Positions 47,255-59,196 of a DNA stretch of 64,000 bases are shown in pieces (positions within the stretch are counted from its first letter, which is position 1; each line of letters starts with the position of its first letter). The DNA comes from Dipteronia dyeriana. Lineage: Eukaryota > Streptophyta > Magnoliopsida > Sapindales > Sapindaceae. The DNA is taken from contig CM065295.1 of assembly GCA_032871835.1 (NCBI GenBank), forward strand, positions 87,661,819-87,725,818. Reading direction: 5' to 3'. The notes under the pieces were generated by a model. The model did not search any database, was not told the DNA's origin, and saw nothing but the letters and a program-made list of their open reading frames with translations. Position numbers and translations under genes: made by a program.

Positions 47255-47960
47255 AAAGTAAAAGTGACATCCAGACAGAAAGCAGAAAGTGACAGTGACA
47301 TCCACAGTATAAAGATAACCCAACCACGGTTACCGACAAACCAACCACAGTTATCGACAAAAAAGAAACTTGACCACAGTTAATGAAAAGCAATCAGACC
47401 ATGGTTACCGACACTCAACTAGAGTTAGTTTTCTTCTATAAATATGTTGTTTCTTTCAGTTTTAAGGTAGGTTCAATTTTATCAACTTCTATTTTTGAAT
47501 TTGCTCTGCGTAGCAACTATCCCTCTTCTCTTCGTTCTACTGTATATTTCTGAACCACTTTAAATAAAAGAGTGACTTATTTCTTTGACTTCATTGCTGT
47601 CAGACCTAAGTTCTGTAATAGCATTGTAAGGATACTATTACTCTATCTTTTATAAATTTCATATGCACTATTATATTCTGGTATCTGGTCTGGGTATATA
47701 GGCTGGAAACCAAGACATTTCCATATCAACTCTGCTTATAACAGCTTTGTTGAGGAATAAATTTGGTATAACAATGCCACGTATCTGTTAGGACCATTGC
47801 AATTATTGAATTATTATCACTGCTATTGTTTGATCATTATCTCTGTCATTTATATTATGCTCCTTATTGTGCTGTATTTTGCCTTGTGGTTTCTGTTGTA
47901 TATCTTCGTGTTCCGTTTTATATATATCCACAGAATTCTTTAAAAATAAATAAATAAATA
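47255..47960 (+). promoter_or_regulatory. Viral intergenic region: promoter, poly(A) signal, primer site
   Basis: TATAAATA at 47437-47444 is preceded by four versions of an ACCAYRGTTAHYGA-like motif (about 47,323, 47,344, 47,372 and 47,398). AATAAA at 47563-47568 lies about 125 bp after the TATA box, the spacing expected for a pararetroviral terminal repeat. TGGTATCTGGTCTGGGT at 47679-47695 resembles the tRNA-Met primer site (TGGTATCAGAGC-type) with several mismatches. The function is inferred from position and family layout. Confidence 0.65.
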
Positions 47961-49035
47961 TTTCTCCTAATTGATTAAAATAAAATATTGGTAAACAAGT
48001 ATTTAGTATGAGAGATAATGATTATATTTTCTGTTTTTGATCGACCATGTTTTTTAACTTAACGAAGAAAACCATATTTCTTTAGAAGGAAGTGAGTTAC
48101 CCAGGCCATGCAATGCCCAATACCTAAAAATGTTCTTCTTGCTTGTTCTTATTTCTTTAGAGATTGGTTTTATTTTGTTAGCTAATTATTTCATGTTTCT
48201 TTTTAGCATTTAATATAATCCTTTTTAAGGGAACAATTTCAGATATCAATAATAGTGTTCGAAAACCTTACTTTCATATACAAAAGCAATCTCGGGGCAC
48301 CTAGAAATCGCTCAGTGTCGGGTGGGGGAGCCTGAGGCCCCGAGAGGCCCAGTGAGGGGCCAAAAGCATATGTCACAAAGACAGTGTACACTCATTGAAA
48401 CTAGCTGGGTGCAATAAAGCACTGCTAGGGCTCCTTCAGGACATAAGCGCCTGATAGGATGCGCCAAAAGTTGAACGAGGGATAAGCATGTTTACTTAAA
48501 AATAGGTGCGATTAGGACACCTGCTAAGTCAGTAAAATACAAGATGACCTGTTGCAACGAATCTTGATCAACAGACTATTAGGAGACGTCCCAATGACCT
48601 AGTTGACAGTTAAAAGACAAGAGTCTATAAACTAGATACCATGCAAATGGGTTAAAAAAGAACACCCCTTGACTTGATAACAGTAAGAGGATCGGGGATT
48701 GAGTTACCAGTCGGTAAACCCGAGTGATTTCCCCAACCCTGCCTACGCAAGAGCCATTGTAAACTCTGTCACCCGAAGTCACAGCGACAGACTTAATATA
48801 GCTTGGGTTAACAAAATATCCTCGTCAAGACTAAAGAGTTTGCATGAGAGGATGTGATCGCGACCGAAATGACTAACCTAGATATGGCACAACGCACATG
48901 GTTCAAGTTGATAAACGGTTACAATCTATCGTAAAGGATTCAGAAACAGTAGAGAAAATAAAATTCATTTATTAGTAAGGTAAGCAAATTATAAAGTGGT
49001 AACTACAGAAATGATAAAAAAATAAAGAGAAACTT

Positions 49036-52000
49036 CTAAACGTTTGAGATGTACGAGGGACCACCAGACTCGAAACCACCAGAAGAAGCATTGTCGCAGT
49101 GGTCTTGGCTCAAGTTTTTAAAATCCGGCCAAGTGATGTTACCCTCGGGATAATCAACCATAAAGGGAGAATAATTCATGCTTGGCAAATGACCAACATC
49201 TACACCCTTGGTTAAGGCATTGCTTTCTTTATTAGCGTGGAAGACCACCAGAGAAGATATTGAAGGAAGCTCTAGATGCATAAGATGAGGGTCCTTCCCG
49301 ATCGACCAGTAATAAGCCCTCCAACGAATTCTCCAGTTCCTTATAGCTTATAGGGACTCATCTTTATGTTTCCTGATCGCCTTGTCCCATTTACAGTGAG
49401 CCTCCTTTGACGATCTCTCTTTGACCCCGAAGAAAGCTCGAGCAGTGGTCAGTCCCCTCTTAAATTCCCTCAGCATGACAGCATCAAAAGCTGGGGATCT
49501 TTTATAGTTTTCCACGTTTTGGACCTCAAAGGCTGACCTAGCTTCCTGGGAAAACACTTCCATGCTAACTTGTTGCTGCTCCAAGTCATTGGCCAAGAAC
49601 TCATAATACATCCGAGCCTCGTTAGATGCCTGTTGTGTTTCAAGTATGGCTTTCTGGGCAGAGGTAATGGTGTCTTACGCCTTCCGAGTCTCCTCATGGG
49701 ATTTATTCGCTGCTGTCTCAACCAAGGCGACCCTCGACTTAAGTTGAGTATTTAATGATTTTGCTCTAGCAACCCTTTTCTCTAGTTCAACATTTCTTGT
49801 GGATAGCTGCCTAAGAGTTGCCTTAGAGGCAGAAGCCCTATCCTGGATGTTGGTTATGGTCTTTCTCAGGGCAAGCTCGGTAGCAGCTTGGGTCTTCAGC
49901 TGCTCCTCGTATTGCTTGACTTTGGAAGCACTGGCTGAAGAAGATTTAAGGGTATCATCTTTCTGCACAAAGGCCTTCTTCAGATGAGATATCTCCACAA
50001 CCTGCCTCTTTTGATCAGCCAAGGCTCGAGTCAGTTCTTCCACAGTCTGAAAAGAAAGTGAAAGTATGGAAAACCACATGGTGGGTAGAAGAATGATGAT
50101 ATGTAAGGTACTTACAAAAAAATCCATTATTAAAAATCATTTGAACCCGTTCAGATGGACTAGCAGCATTAGCCCTCTTCTAGTAGCCATCACCAATATA
50201 TCCTTCGCTGATCGACATGGAGCGAAGCATAGAGAGGCGGTCAGCTCGAAATTCACTTGAGTGAGGGGACCTAGAGGCTGGAACATCTGGAGTTGTCGAC
50301 GGAATAGGTCGGTCAAAATCAGAGGCAGTTGGAAGTTCCATAGGAAGGGTCATGCCATCCCCGATACTTTCACCAGCCTGATGGGCAACCTTAAGAGCTT
50401 CACGACTTTGCCCCTCGAGAACTTGACCTCCACTGACACCATCCTTAGGAAATGACCCAGGTGGTGTAGAGGGGGCTTATCCCCAGGCTGGACAGTCGGA
50501 GCATCTTCGAGTAATTTCACTGCAGCATCAGTCCTCAACTTCAGCATCGGACCAAACATATGTTCCTCTGTGACGTCCATCACATCGTTTTAAATGAATA
50601 ACTCCTCTGAGTTGTGCTTCCTGTCATCAGAGTCTGAATTTGTAAGGACTTTTTAGCGCTTGACTGAAAACTCCAAAAGAGCCTCCCTGAGGCGATGTGC
50701 TGGAAGACCAGCTGAGGAATGATCAGGTTGAATTGGAGAAGGCAAAGGGCAAGGTGGAGGTGTTGCTGCCTCGGTGGCCTTAGTTGTTTCAGATGGTATA
50801 GCAAAAGACGTCGTAACTACTCGATCACCCTTTTTCTTAGACCACTGCTATTTTAGAATCAACTCAGTTAAGGTCTCCTGATCATCCTCCTTCTCTTCAT
50901 CCAAAAGAACGGGGGCAACTTTTGATCGAGATGGCAACAGATTTGCCTCACTCAAAATTTCCCCCCTTTTATGGACGGCCTTGGGGGTAGAAGATCCATC
51001 GGCTATCTTGGTCACTTTACTACCAGAGACATTGTCGTCAGACCTGGTCCTATGGGATTGGCCTCTACTTGGTTCCTCTCGACTCCATCTGTCCCTAGAG
51101 GGTCTATCTCGACTCGACCTCTCATGGTCAGACCCTTCAATAGAAGAATGAACCCGACCAGACCTATCTTTAGAAGATTCCCTCCGACCGCTCCGAGGAA
51201 GAGGGGCATCATGACTGCTTGCCACAACTTGGTCAGTAGGAACAACCGAAAAGTCATGATTGGACTCATAAACATGCTCCATCAAGTCATGTTCCGGATG
51301 AGAAATGCCTTGAGCCACCTGATCATCAACAACTTTCTGACTCACATGATCAAGGTTCTTAGCTTTCTCAGCCTGCTCGCCAGCGACGATATCCAGCTCA
51401 TATACTGGAAATGAAGGCATACAGAGAGTAATGAGCAACAATAATAATAAGCCACCGTCAGGAAAAATCAGAAACAGAAACTTACCACGCCTGCACCGAG
51501 CGGATATCTCGGGAAAGAGACATAGTTCAATCAGCTCATTTTCCAAGTATAAGTTGTGGTGATCTCTGACCTCCTAAGTAGTCTGGGCCACTTTGACAAC
51601 GGTATCGGCTTGCTCCCGGGTCATAACGGGTGCAACTTTATTCTATAGCTCGGGGCTACAGAAATGCCTCGAGACTCTATTTCGGTTTAGTCAATGGGCT
51701 GGATCGGCCACCATAACCTTACCATAATCTCCTTTAACAAAAAACCAACTGTTCTTCCAGTATTTGTTCCCCCAAATGAAACCTTTATGGTCTTTATACG
51801 TAGGAGGTACGGGTTTCTCCTTATAATCATGGGGGATCCAGCTTCTCGGTGACGGCGATATCAAAGTCGACTGGAGATAGAATGTCCCACATGTATCGGA
51901 CTGGCCAAAGGTATAAAAATTGCATAAATCTTGTGGGGTTGAGGGGTACTTCGCCCTAATCTTTCTCCACAAATGCCATAGGCTGATTAGCACCCAATAC

Positions 52001-52620
52001 GAATTAAAGGTCAGCTTGGTCGGGGCGACACCCACATCTGCTAAGAAGCGGGCAATGAAAGGCTGCAAATGGAGAGTCACCCCAGAAGACAACATAGCCC
52101 TATAAATTGAGACTACACCAGGGGGTAGGTTCCATATTGCACAATCACTGCTATAAGACGGCTTTACCGAACTAGGAAGGTCAAACCGGTCCCTAAACTT
52201 CGTAAGTTCCTTATCAGTCAGCACATTTATCTCAAGGTTGAAGGCGCAAGGATAGTCCGCTAAGAATCTGAGCAGGCGAACCCGTTGTTCCCTCGAGACG
52301 TCCTTCATCTTTAACGTCTGAGAAATTATCTTCAAGTTGCTCGCCAAGCGAGCAGTTTCTTTAGGAGAGGCCCTAGATGTTTGCCTTGTTTTCTTCGACA
52401 TATCTGAGTGGACACCAACAGAAGTGGAACCAAAAGGGTCAGAATAAAAAGGAAAAAACCCAGGACGGACTATACAGTAATCCACGTTTAAAACAATGGG
52501 TTGGGATGAATGAAAATGACTCCAAATAAGAGACTCAAGCCTAGTTATATTTTCTTTATCGCCAGCCTCGATAGCATGCATAAGAAGCTTAAAATAACGA
52601 TAACGAAGAGTTGTGTCCAT
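49036..52620 (-). CDS. Antisense spliced gene of Gypsy element (aORF, PF04195-like)
   Basis: The first ORF, 51691-52620, begins MDTTLRYRYFKLLMHAIEAG. It carries a domain of the 'putative gypsy type transposon' kind (SIYRAMLSSGVTLHLQPFIA, FNSYWVLISLWHL, KNSWFFVKGDYG). A middle region (50848-51546) is Ser/Arg/Asp-rich. The C-terminal part (50127 down to 49348) is a long coiled coil (VEELTRALADQKRQVVEISH and following). Splice signals are visible: GTAAG after KGDYG (about 51,717), GTAAGT near 51,490, and an intron of about 70 bp from a GTAAGT (about 50,117) to a TTTTCAG acceptor (about 50,048). A few stops show decay. The function is unknown. The architecture matches the antisense gene at 28.2-30.4 kb. 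Confidence 0.7.
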
Positions 52621-53027
52621 ACTTGGGATACACGTGGAGGTGATGGAAACATAAAAGTTTGAAGGTGGAAAGCCAAGAATCTAGAGGAAAAGAGAAGTTA
52701 GGGTTTTTTTACGAGAAGTCACTATGAAATTGTGAGGAAAAATGAAATTTTTTTGAGCTATATATAGGGGAAAGTGACTTCAAACCAACACGCATACGCT
52801 AACGAGGGTAGGTGCACGCGGAATGAAAAACACGCGCCATTCGAAGTTTGAAAAAGTGGATAAATGATTGCATCAGCCGAAATAAGCGTGATTGACATTA
52901 ACGTTCAGCCGCAAAGCATTAATGCTCATTCAAGAGCACCGCGACGAAAAATAATAATAAGTTAAACATACTTCGCCGAGTGAGTTCCGTTTCGAACGAG
53001 ATACTTGATCTTGTATGTTTAAGGGAG

Positions 53028-53828
53028 TGTTGTTATTGGTAAATTCTAGATGATACGACATGTCATCAAAAGACTACGGTCAGGGGTGCCATGTCACTGG
53101 AAGGCGATCAGAATGAGCCAACCCAAGTTGACCAAAGAGCACTCGTCAACCCCCTCTCCCCTCCCCTCCCCTCCCCCAAGACAACACAAACGATCGAGCA
53201 AGAAAACCCCGATCGGGGTTGTCGAGATAGTCGGGGTAAAGATAATCGATCGAGGAAAAGTGATTCTGGTCGGGTTCAACAAACGTTCAGTTATGTGACA
53301 TGCGGACATCGTTCAGACTTAACAAAGTCATGACTCAAATACGCAGAAAAGAGTCTAACTTGATCAAGGCTTCTGGAAACGTACTTTGATAAGGAAATAA
53401 ACTTCCTTATAGACATCAAAATTCAGATTAGACAAGAAATTCAATATAACCAGAATACAATCAACGCGAAACGGGAAAAATGGATAACACGACTCCAATA
53501 AGTTATTGTTTTGTTTAAGTACAGGAACTTTCCTTACTTGTACATCAAGAATTAGGGTTATATGCATGTGTAAATAGACCCAAAAAATACCTAAAAGGGT
53601 TGAACACAATATTTAGAGAGAAGGCAAGAGTGATTGAGTGTGTAATATTTTTCCTGCATAGTGAATTCTTGTTACCGCCATTGACAACCGTGGACGTTTC
53701 CCCGCATTAGGATTTTACGACGTAAAACTCCGTGTTTTATTTATTTTCCGTTTACTTTTCGTTTGCAACTAGTTGTTGCTCTACATTAATTGTGTGACGG
53801 GAGGTTAATCTAAAAATCACCGTCAACA
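53028..53828 (+). repeat. 3' LTR of the plus-strand Gypsy fragment
   Basis: An 801-bp LTR with TG...CA ends. Its first roughly 150 bp recur in inverted orientation at 59,045-59,196, which identifies both fragments as one family. It contains a C-rich run (CCCTCTCCCCTCCCCTCCCC) near 53,150. Confidence 0.85.
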
Positions 53829-54509
53829 GGTGATATTATCAGTAATGGATCGGTTACTAATGGTCATAAAGATTTTAGATACCGGTTGTGGTGGTGGGAT
53901 CATGGAAATCTAGCTAAAATTATTTTTAAATCATAGAGGCATTTTACCAGTCATTTGATACTCGACTTTCAAATATAGTTTTATGTTGTCTTTTACATGT
54001 TTGGCTTCCGTATTTATTATATACCAATACACCTACCAAATATCTGAAATCAAATAAAATGTCTGGAAAGTATTGAGGGAGATGATAATACAATTTTATG
54101 TTCAATCTATTTATAAATGTAACTAAAAAGTCTGGAAAATTCATTTTGTCATGAAATCCTAAAAATCTTGATCTAGATTCAATACCGCAAGACAATAAGG
54201 ACTTTATAAAAAAATCTTAAAAGTCTAGATCCAATACCATAAGACAATATGGACTTTTTAAAAAAATCTTAAAATTCTTGATCGAATACCACAAAACTTA
54301 TCTAACTTGTTAAAAAGTATTAATTCAATACCACCGGACTTTTACTTCCCCAAATTGTGTAATAAAATCTTGAACTAATATACTTCAAATTGATTAAAGT
54401 GAAAGTTAGGGGTGAGCATTAAGTTGAAAGCCGAACTAAATCGAACCAAACTGAACCAAAAAAAGGGATGTTCGGTTCGGTTCGGTTAAGTTCTTCGAAT
54501 GTATTCAAT
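53829..54509. repeat. AT-rich spacer with short repeats between opposed Gypsy fragments
   Basis: Around 54,165-54,300 a unit of about 57 bp recurs two to three times (core ATTCAATACCGCAAGACAAT / ATCCAATACCATAAGACAAT followed by a GGACTTT motif). At 54407 TAGGGGTGAGCATT looks like a hAT-type terminus. It leads into a palindromic stretch of GAACCAAACTGAACC and GGTTCGGTTCGGTT. No matching right terminus was found. No gene is present. Confidence 0.5.
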
Positions 54510-55121
54510 TTAAACCGGTTCAAAAGTGAAAATCCGAAAAAAAAAAAATTGGTCCAAACCGTTTGGTTTCTCAAAAACTGTATGAACCGGTTTCTCCCTC
54601 GGGATCTGGGTGATCTTGTACGTTTTAAATCTTTCTAGCTGCATTTTGGCCATCCTCAAGTATGTGACCATGTTGTCATCCTTGGCTTGATATTCATCCA
54701 AAACTTGGTTTACAACCACTTGCGAGTCACTGAATATTTCTAGCTCAGATGCCCCTAAGGCAGCGCAAACTCTGAGCCCTGCCAAAAGTGTCTCATACTT
54801 GGCCATGTTGTTAGTGGCTTTGAAGTCAAACTGCAGGGCACATTCTATTTGATCACCTTTCGGGGTAGATATGACTATCCCGGCCCAACTGCCATGTGTG
54901 TTTGATGACCCATCTACATGTAGTTTCCATACGAACTCGTCATTCTCTTTCAACATCCTGATTACCTCGTTAGTTGGTTTGGTGAATTCCGTGATCATGT
55001 CAGCCACAACTTGCCCCTTTAGTACGGCCATCGGCAGGTATGCTATCTCAAACTCGCTCAACTCCACGGCCCATTTAGTTAGTCTTTCGGACACCTCGGG
55101 TTTGGACAGGATTTGCTTCAA
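54510..55121 (-). pseudogene. RNase H of minus-strand Gypsy fragment
   Basis: A 203-codon ORF begins MKQILSKPEVSERLTKWAVE. RNase H follows with LHVDGSSNTHGSWAGIVIST (first Asp), NNMAKYETLLAGLRV (Lys where Glu is usual in EYEALL) and IFSDSQVVVNQV (Asp). The ORF runs into unrelated sequence near 54,590, where the element is truncated. The E-to-K change would remove a catalytic residue. Confidence 0.85.
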
Positions 55122-55129
55122 TGGCAGTC

Positions 55130-56597
55130 CGTATAGACCCCGATCCCGCGAGCTTGAAAATACGGCATTAGCCTCTTTGCTGCAGTTACAAGGGCCAATG
55201 TCATCTGCTCGGCCTGTGAATACCTTGTCTTGGTTGGTAACAAAGCTTTGCTCATATAATACACTGATTTTTATACCCTCTTATCAAGTCTGACCAGTAC
55301 TGAATTTGTTGCTACAGACGTTACAGACAGGTATAAGTAAAACACTTCTCATTCAAGGGGTTTGGATAGAATCGCTGCTTTCCTCAAATATTCTTTGATC
55401 CTTTTGAAGGCATGTTCGCACTCTGTATTCCATTCCACCCCTTACCCTTCTTAATTGCCCTAAAAAATGGAAGACATTTGTCAGTTGATTTACTTACGAA
55501 CTGGTTCAGAGATGCCAAGCACCCCGTTAGCCTCTGGATCCTATTTAACTGTTTTTAGGGACCTCATTTCCTCTAACACCTTTATCTTTTCTGGGTTGAC
55601 TTCAATTCCTCTCTGGTGAACTTAGAACCCTAGAAATCTTCCTGAAGGCACTTCAAACGCACTTTTTTGGGTTAAGCTTCATACCAAACCTTCGTAGCAC
55701 TCCAACTGTTTCCCTGAGATCTCTTGGATGTTCCTATGATGTTATGTTTTTTGTCAGCATATCATCCACATATACTTCTATGTTTCTGCCGATTTATCGA
55801 GCGAACATCTTGTTTACCAGCCTCTAGTAAGTTACCCCATCATTTTTTAGACTAAAGGGCATGCCTTTGTAACAGTATAGCCCCTTATCGATGGTAAATG
55901 ACGTATTGTCCTCGTCAGATTCGAACATTTGGATCTGGTTTTACTCCGAGTATGAATCCATGAAGCTCAAAAACTCATGACCAGTCGTTGCATCCACTAA
56001 CTGGTCAATGTGAGGCAGAAGGAAGCTATCATTTGGACAAGCTTTGTTGCGATCAGTGAAATCTATGCACATCCTCCACTCGCCGTTCCTCGTTTTGACC
56101 AACACCACGTTGGTCGCCCATTCTCAGTACTTTATTTCCCTTATAGATCCTGCTGCCAACAACTTTTCTACTTCTTCTTTGATCGCATTGCTTCTCTCAT
56201 GGTTAAACCGTCTCCTCTTCTGAATAACTGGCTTGCGGTCAATTATCTTTGGATCGATTCCCGACATATCCTCGTGTTTTCATGCAAACATATCTTTATA
56301 TTCCTTCAGTAACCTGACCATCTCATCATGCACTTGTTTTGTCAGCCGAGCTCCGAGCCTTACAGGTTTTTCAGAATTGTGGTCATCAACTGCAACCTCT
56401 ATGGTCGGTTTATCTTTCTGACTTTTCTTATCTTCCAAAGGTGTCTCCCTCGGGTCCAGGTCTAACCGGGTCGGATTTTCCACCTCGACTTCTACGTCAT
56501 CTATCTTCTGGTCTTCACACTTCTCAAATGCGTACAGTTGCATCACCCCGACTCTGTTTTCTCCCTGTATACAGCCAGATTTTCCTTTCTTGCCCAT
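55130..56597 (-). pseudogene. Decayed reverse transcriptase of minus-strand Gypsy fragment
   Basis: The sequence before RT (56280-56597) has IDDVEVEVENPTRLDLDPRE and a VRLLKEYKDMFA motif typical of the linker before Gypsy RT. The palm follows in broken frames, with a KGMPFSLKN motif and a YVDDM catalytic box near 55,760. Several stops and frame changes make it non-functional. Confidence 0.8.
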
Positions 56598-56639
56598 TCT
56601 TAAGAGCTTTTCGTGTCTCTCACTCTTGCTTCGGTATGA

Positions 56640-57078
56640 AACTTCACCATTAGTGCATAAGTGGTCGTCACAGTTTTCGTTTGTTCAAGAAAGGTTGGCC
56701 TAGTAAGGCATTGTATGACCAATTCTCTACATTCATGACCACAAAATCTAGTAACAATGTCTTGGTACATGGAAAGCTACCGATCTACATAAGTAGCTTC
56801 ACCGTTCCTGGTGAACTCACCTCCGCTCATTTGAAGCCTCTAAGTGGGACTTTGAGTGGTTGGAGGTCCTTTCTTTGTAGCCCGAGTTGGTCAAACACTT
56901 TCATATTTAAAATATCCCTCGAGCTTCCATTGTCGATAAGTACCCTTCTTACTTCCCTATGGCCTACGTGAACCGACACTACAATTGCATCGTTCGGCCT
57001 TACTTATGATGCATGTGCATCTGTTTCGGTGAAAATTATAGAATCCCAACCTTGTTTGGATCTCTTTTGATCGGGCCC
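56640..57078 (-). pseudogene. Aspartic protease region of minus-strand Gypsy fragment
   Basis: Read on the minus strand, LIDNGSSRDILNMKVFDQLG at about 56,885-56,945 is the aspartic protease active-site motif. YNALLGQPFLNK near 56,700 is the second conserved motif. Stops interrupt the frame between and after them, so no long ORF covers the domain. Confidence 0.7.
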
Positions 57079-58990
57079 TTACATATTTACTTTTAGGTTT
57101 CTCTGACCATATATAGCTTTTCTAACTTCGGACATCTTTTCTCGACTGCTACCCCCGGTGTATGGTTCACCAAAGATGGTATTAATTGCCCCATTAGATG
57201 GATCTCTTTTGGGACTCTTTTGGCTTCTGTCTTGCTTCTCTACCATATTGTTCTTGTACCGGTCATCCCCACTCCTAAGGATCATGTCTTTGAGGTGTCC
57301 TTCCCTAGTTAGTTTTTTGATGTAGTCCTTCAGTTGGTAGAATTTGGAGGTTTCATGGACGTTTTCCTGGTGGAACCTGTAGTATTTGGTGGTGTCTCTT
57401 CTGGTAAAACTTGATTGTTTCGGGAGTTTTTTGTATAGGTTCTTATCTTCTATCACATTCAAGATTTCCTCCTGCCCTTTGGACAGTGGGGTGTAATTAG
57501 TGTATTGCCGCTTGAATTGCCTACCCACTTTGTCGTCATCATTTCGTTCATCCTTGCATTTTCCTCCACTGCCTTTTTACTCCCCTTTGCCGCTACTCTT
57601 TGGGTTACCGTCCTTAACTTTTTGGCTACCTTTGGGCCGACCCACTTGTATAAGTTCTCTACCATGAGCAAGTTGTTCTTCCTCTTCCATGGCGTATCCT
57701 CCGACATGGTCTACCATGCCCGCATACGTGGTCGGTCCCCTTTGCCTCAGGCTTAGGGTTAAATGGTAGTGCTATAAACTGTTGATGAACGCTGGCATTA
57801 TGCATCGTCATTGTGATCTTGCACTTCAGACACCTCTTGAGAGAATTTTGTCAGGTGATCTTTTAGTTTCTCATTTTTCCTCTGCTTTAGGGTTGATAAG
57901 GTCGATATGGACTTCCTTCACTGGATGTTTCCCATGAACTGTCTGGTGAATGCTTGTACTAACTCCTCAAAAATCCTAATGGAACTTGCAGACAGTCCTC
58001 CATACCATCTAGATTCTTGATCTCCCAATGTTTGCAGGAACATGCGACACATAAAGGCATCATCATAATCATACTACGTCATTGCACTTTGGTACCTCCT
58101 TACATGCTCATGTGGGCCATTATTGGCTTTGAACTGCTCCATATGCGGCATTCTGAATTTTGCCAAAAAAAGGGTCTACCTTATAGAATCAGAAAACAGA
58201 CTTTCGAAACTCCCGATTAATGGGTTTCCCAAGTTCTGTCTTCGTTCAAGGGCTTCTACCCTCCTTAAGAGAATCTCTCGTTCCTCTTCTGCCTCACCAC
58301 GCTCATCAAACCTCTGACGGATATTGAGCTCATATGGGTCCATTGGGACCTTTCAGCTGATCTAAGCATCGAAGGAGTCACGCTTGACCACAGGGGTTGG
58401 CTTCTTGCACCTTCTAGAGGCTGTTTCATCGTCACTTGAATGTGATTAGGACCTTTTTCACTGATCATCACGTTTATGCATCCGTTCAGGGTAGGTTTCC
58501 GTACCATTGTAGCTCTCTATATCTTCCCATTAACTAGACTATCGGTGTTCCCTCGCTCCCCGATCTTCTTGGTCACCTCTTCTGTGCGAGCGCCCATTTT
58601 TTCATGATACTCTGTCTTACCTGTTCTTGGTTTCTATGGTGCTTCCAGAATGACCACTTCTATCTCGGAGTGCATCTTAGGACCCCAGACCATGATAGGA
58701 GTGGAGAGTTGATATGGTAAACTCAAGTTAGCCATGGATGATATGCTGATCCTCTGCTTAGCCGCATCTTTGATTACTTTCTGTATGGACTCTTGGATCT
58801 GCTTGAACGCTTTCGGGGAGATAACAGTGGTTGCACCTGTGGATGTAACAGCGTCTGGTCTAGTCGATGGCGGGGTCCTTATGGTTGGATATTCTCCTGT
58901 GGTGACAATATCCATAGGATTCGGGGAATTGGCATCACGTGTTGTGTCAATATTGTGGGGAGATGGACTTCTGTCGCTACCAGTGTCCAT
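57079..58990 (-). pseudogene. Decayed gag of minus-strand Gypsy fragment
   Basis: It begins MDTGSDRSPSPHNIDTTRDA at 58990 and runs to 58634. The central gag domain follows in broken frames (58.5-57.75 kb). The conserved C-terminal part is at 57079-57528: DTTKYYRFHQENVHETSKFY and QLKDYIKKLTREGHL, the plant Tat-lineage gag signature, then NTIFGEPYTGG. Frameshifts and stops separate these parts. The protein would form the retrotransposon particle. Confidence 0.8.
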
Positions 58991-59044
58991 GATGTCGCAT
59001 TTAGCTGACTTCTTTCAAGATTAATCACATAAATCTTGCCTAAT

Positions 59045-59196
59045 CGTTTGTGTTGTCTTGGTCGGGGGGGAGGTTTGACGAGTGCTCTTTGGTCAACTTG
59101 GGTTGGCTCATTCTAATCGTCTTCCAGTGACATGGCAATCCCGACTGTAGTCTTTTGGTGACATGTCGTATCATCTAGAATTTACCAATAGCATCA
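59045..59196 (-). repeat. Truncated 5' LTR of minus-strand Gypsy fragment
   Basis: The reverse complement begins TGATGCTATTGGTAAATTCT and matches the first roughly 150 bp of the LTR at 53028, including the GAGCCAACCCAAGTTGACCA segment. After about AACACAAACGAT it changes to unrelated sequence leading into gag, showing an internal deletion. Confidence 0.85.

Larger units (their letters stand above)
40048..47960 (+). mobile_element. Endogenous pararetrovirus (Caulimoviridae; petuvirus/florendovirus-like)
   Basis: This is an old integrated copy of a plant DNA pararetrovirus. The order is movement protein, coat region with zinc knuckle, protease, RT and RNase H in one polyprotein frame, then a second ORF and a non-coding region with TATA, polyadenylation and tRNA-Met-primer-like sites. 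No integrase and no LTRs are present, which separates it from Gypsy elements. A single long polyprotein including the movement protein fits petuviruses and florendoviruses; the genus is not certain. The 5' end of the movement protein is missing or not recognised, and the polyprotein has internal stops, so the copy is defective. The right boundary near 47,960 is approximate. Confidence 0.88.
48270..53828 (+). mobile_element. 3' part of a Gypsy (Tat-like) element, plus orientation
   Basis: A full 801-bp LTR (53028-53828, TGTTGTTATTGG...CCGTCAACA) follows a purine-rich AAGGGAG tract, so it is a 3' LTR and the element reads left to right. Upstream lies non-coding sequence (about 48,270-49,030, with a GC-rich start), then an antisense gene on the minus strand, as in the 17.7-kb element. 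gag and pol are absent: the element is truncated on the left near the viral insert. The left limit is approximate. Confidence 0.75.
54510..59196 (-). mobile_element. 5' part of a Gypsy (Tat-like) element, minus orientation
   Basis: On the minus strand the order is a shortened 5' LTR (59,045-59,196), gag (58,990 to 57,079), protease, RT and RNase H (ending 54,510). Integrase, antisense gene and 3' LTR are missing. The LTR start matches the LTR at 53028 closely and then diverges after about 150 bp. The remaining roughly 650 bp of LTR and any primer site have been deleted, with gag starting about 60 bp further on. Confidence 0.85.

Noticed and set aside
40048..47960. Interpretation of the viral block as another Gypsy element
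   Set aside because: It has a movement-protein region, no integrase and no LTRs, and ends in a TATA/poly(A)/primer-like intergenic region, which fits a pararetrovirus.
53028..53828. Reading the LTR at 53,028 as a 5' LTR of a rightward element
   Set aside because: A purine-rich tract precedes it, no primer-binding site follows it, and the sequence to its right is unrelated or belongs to an opposed fragment.
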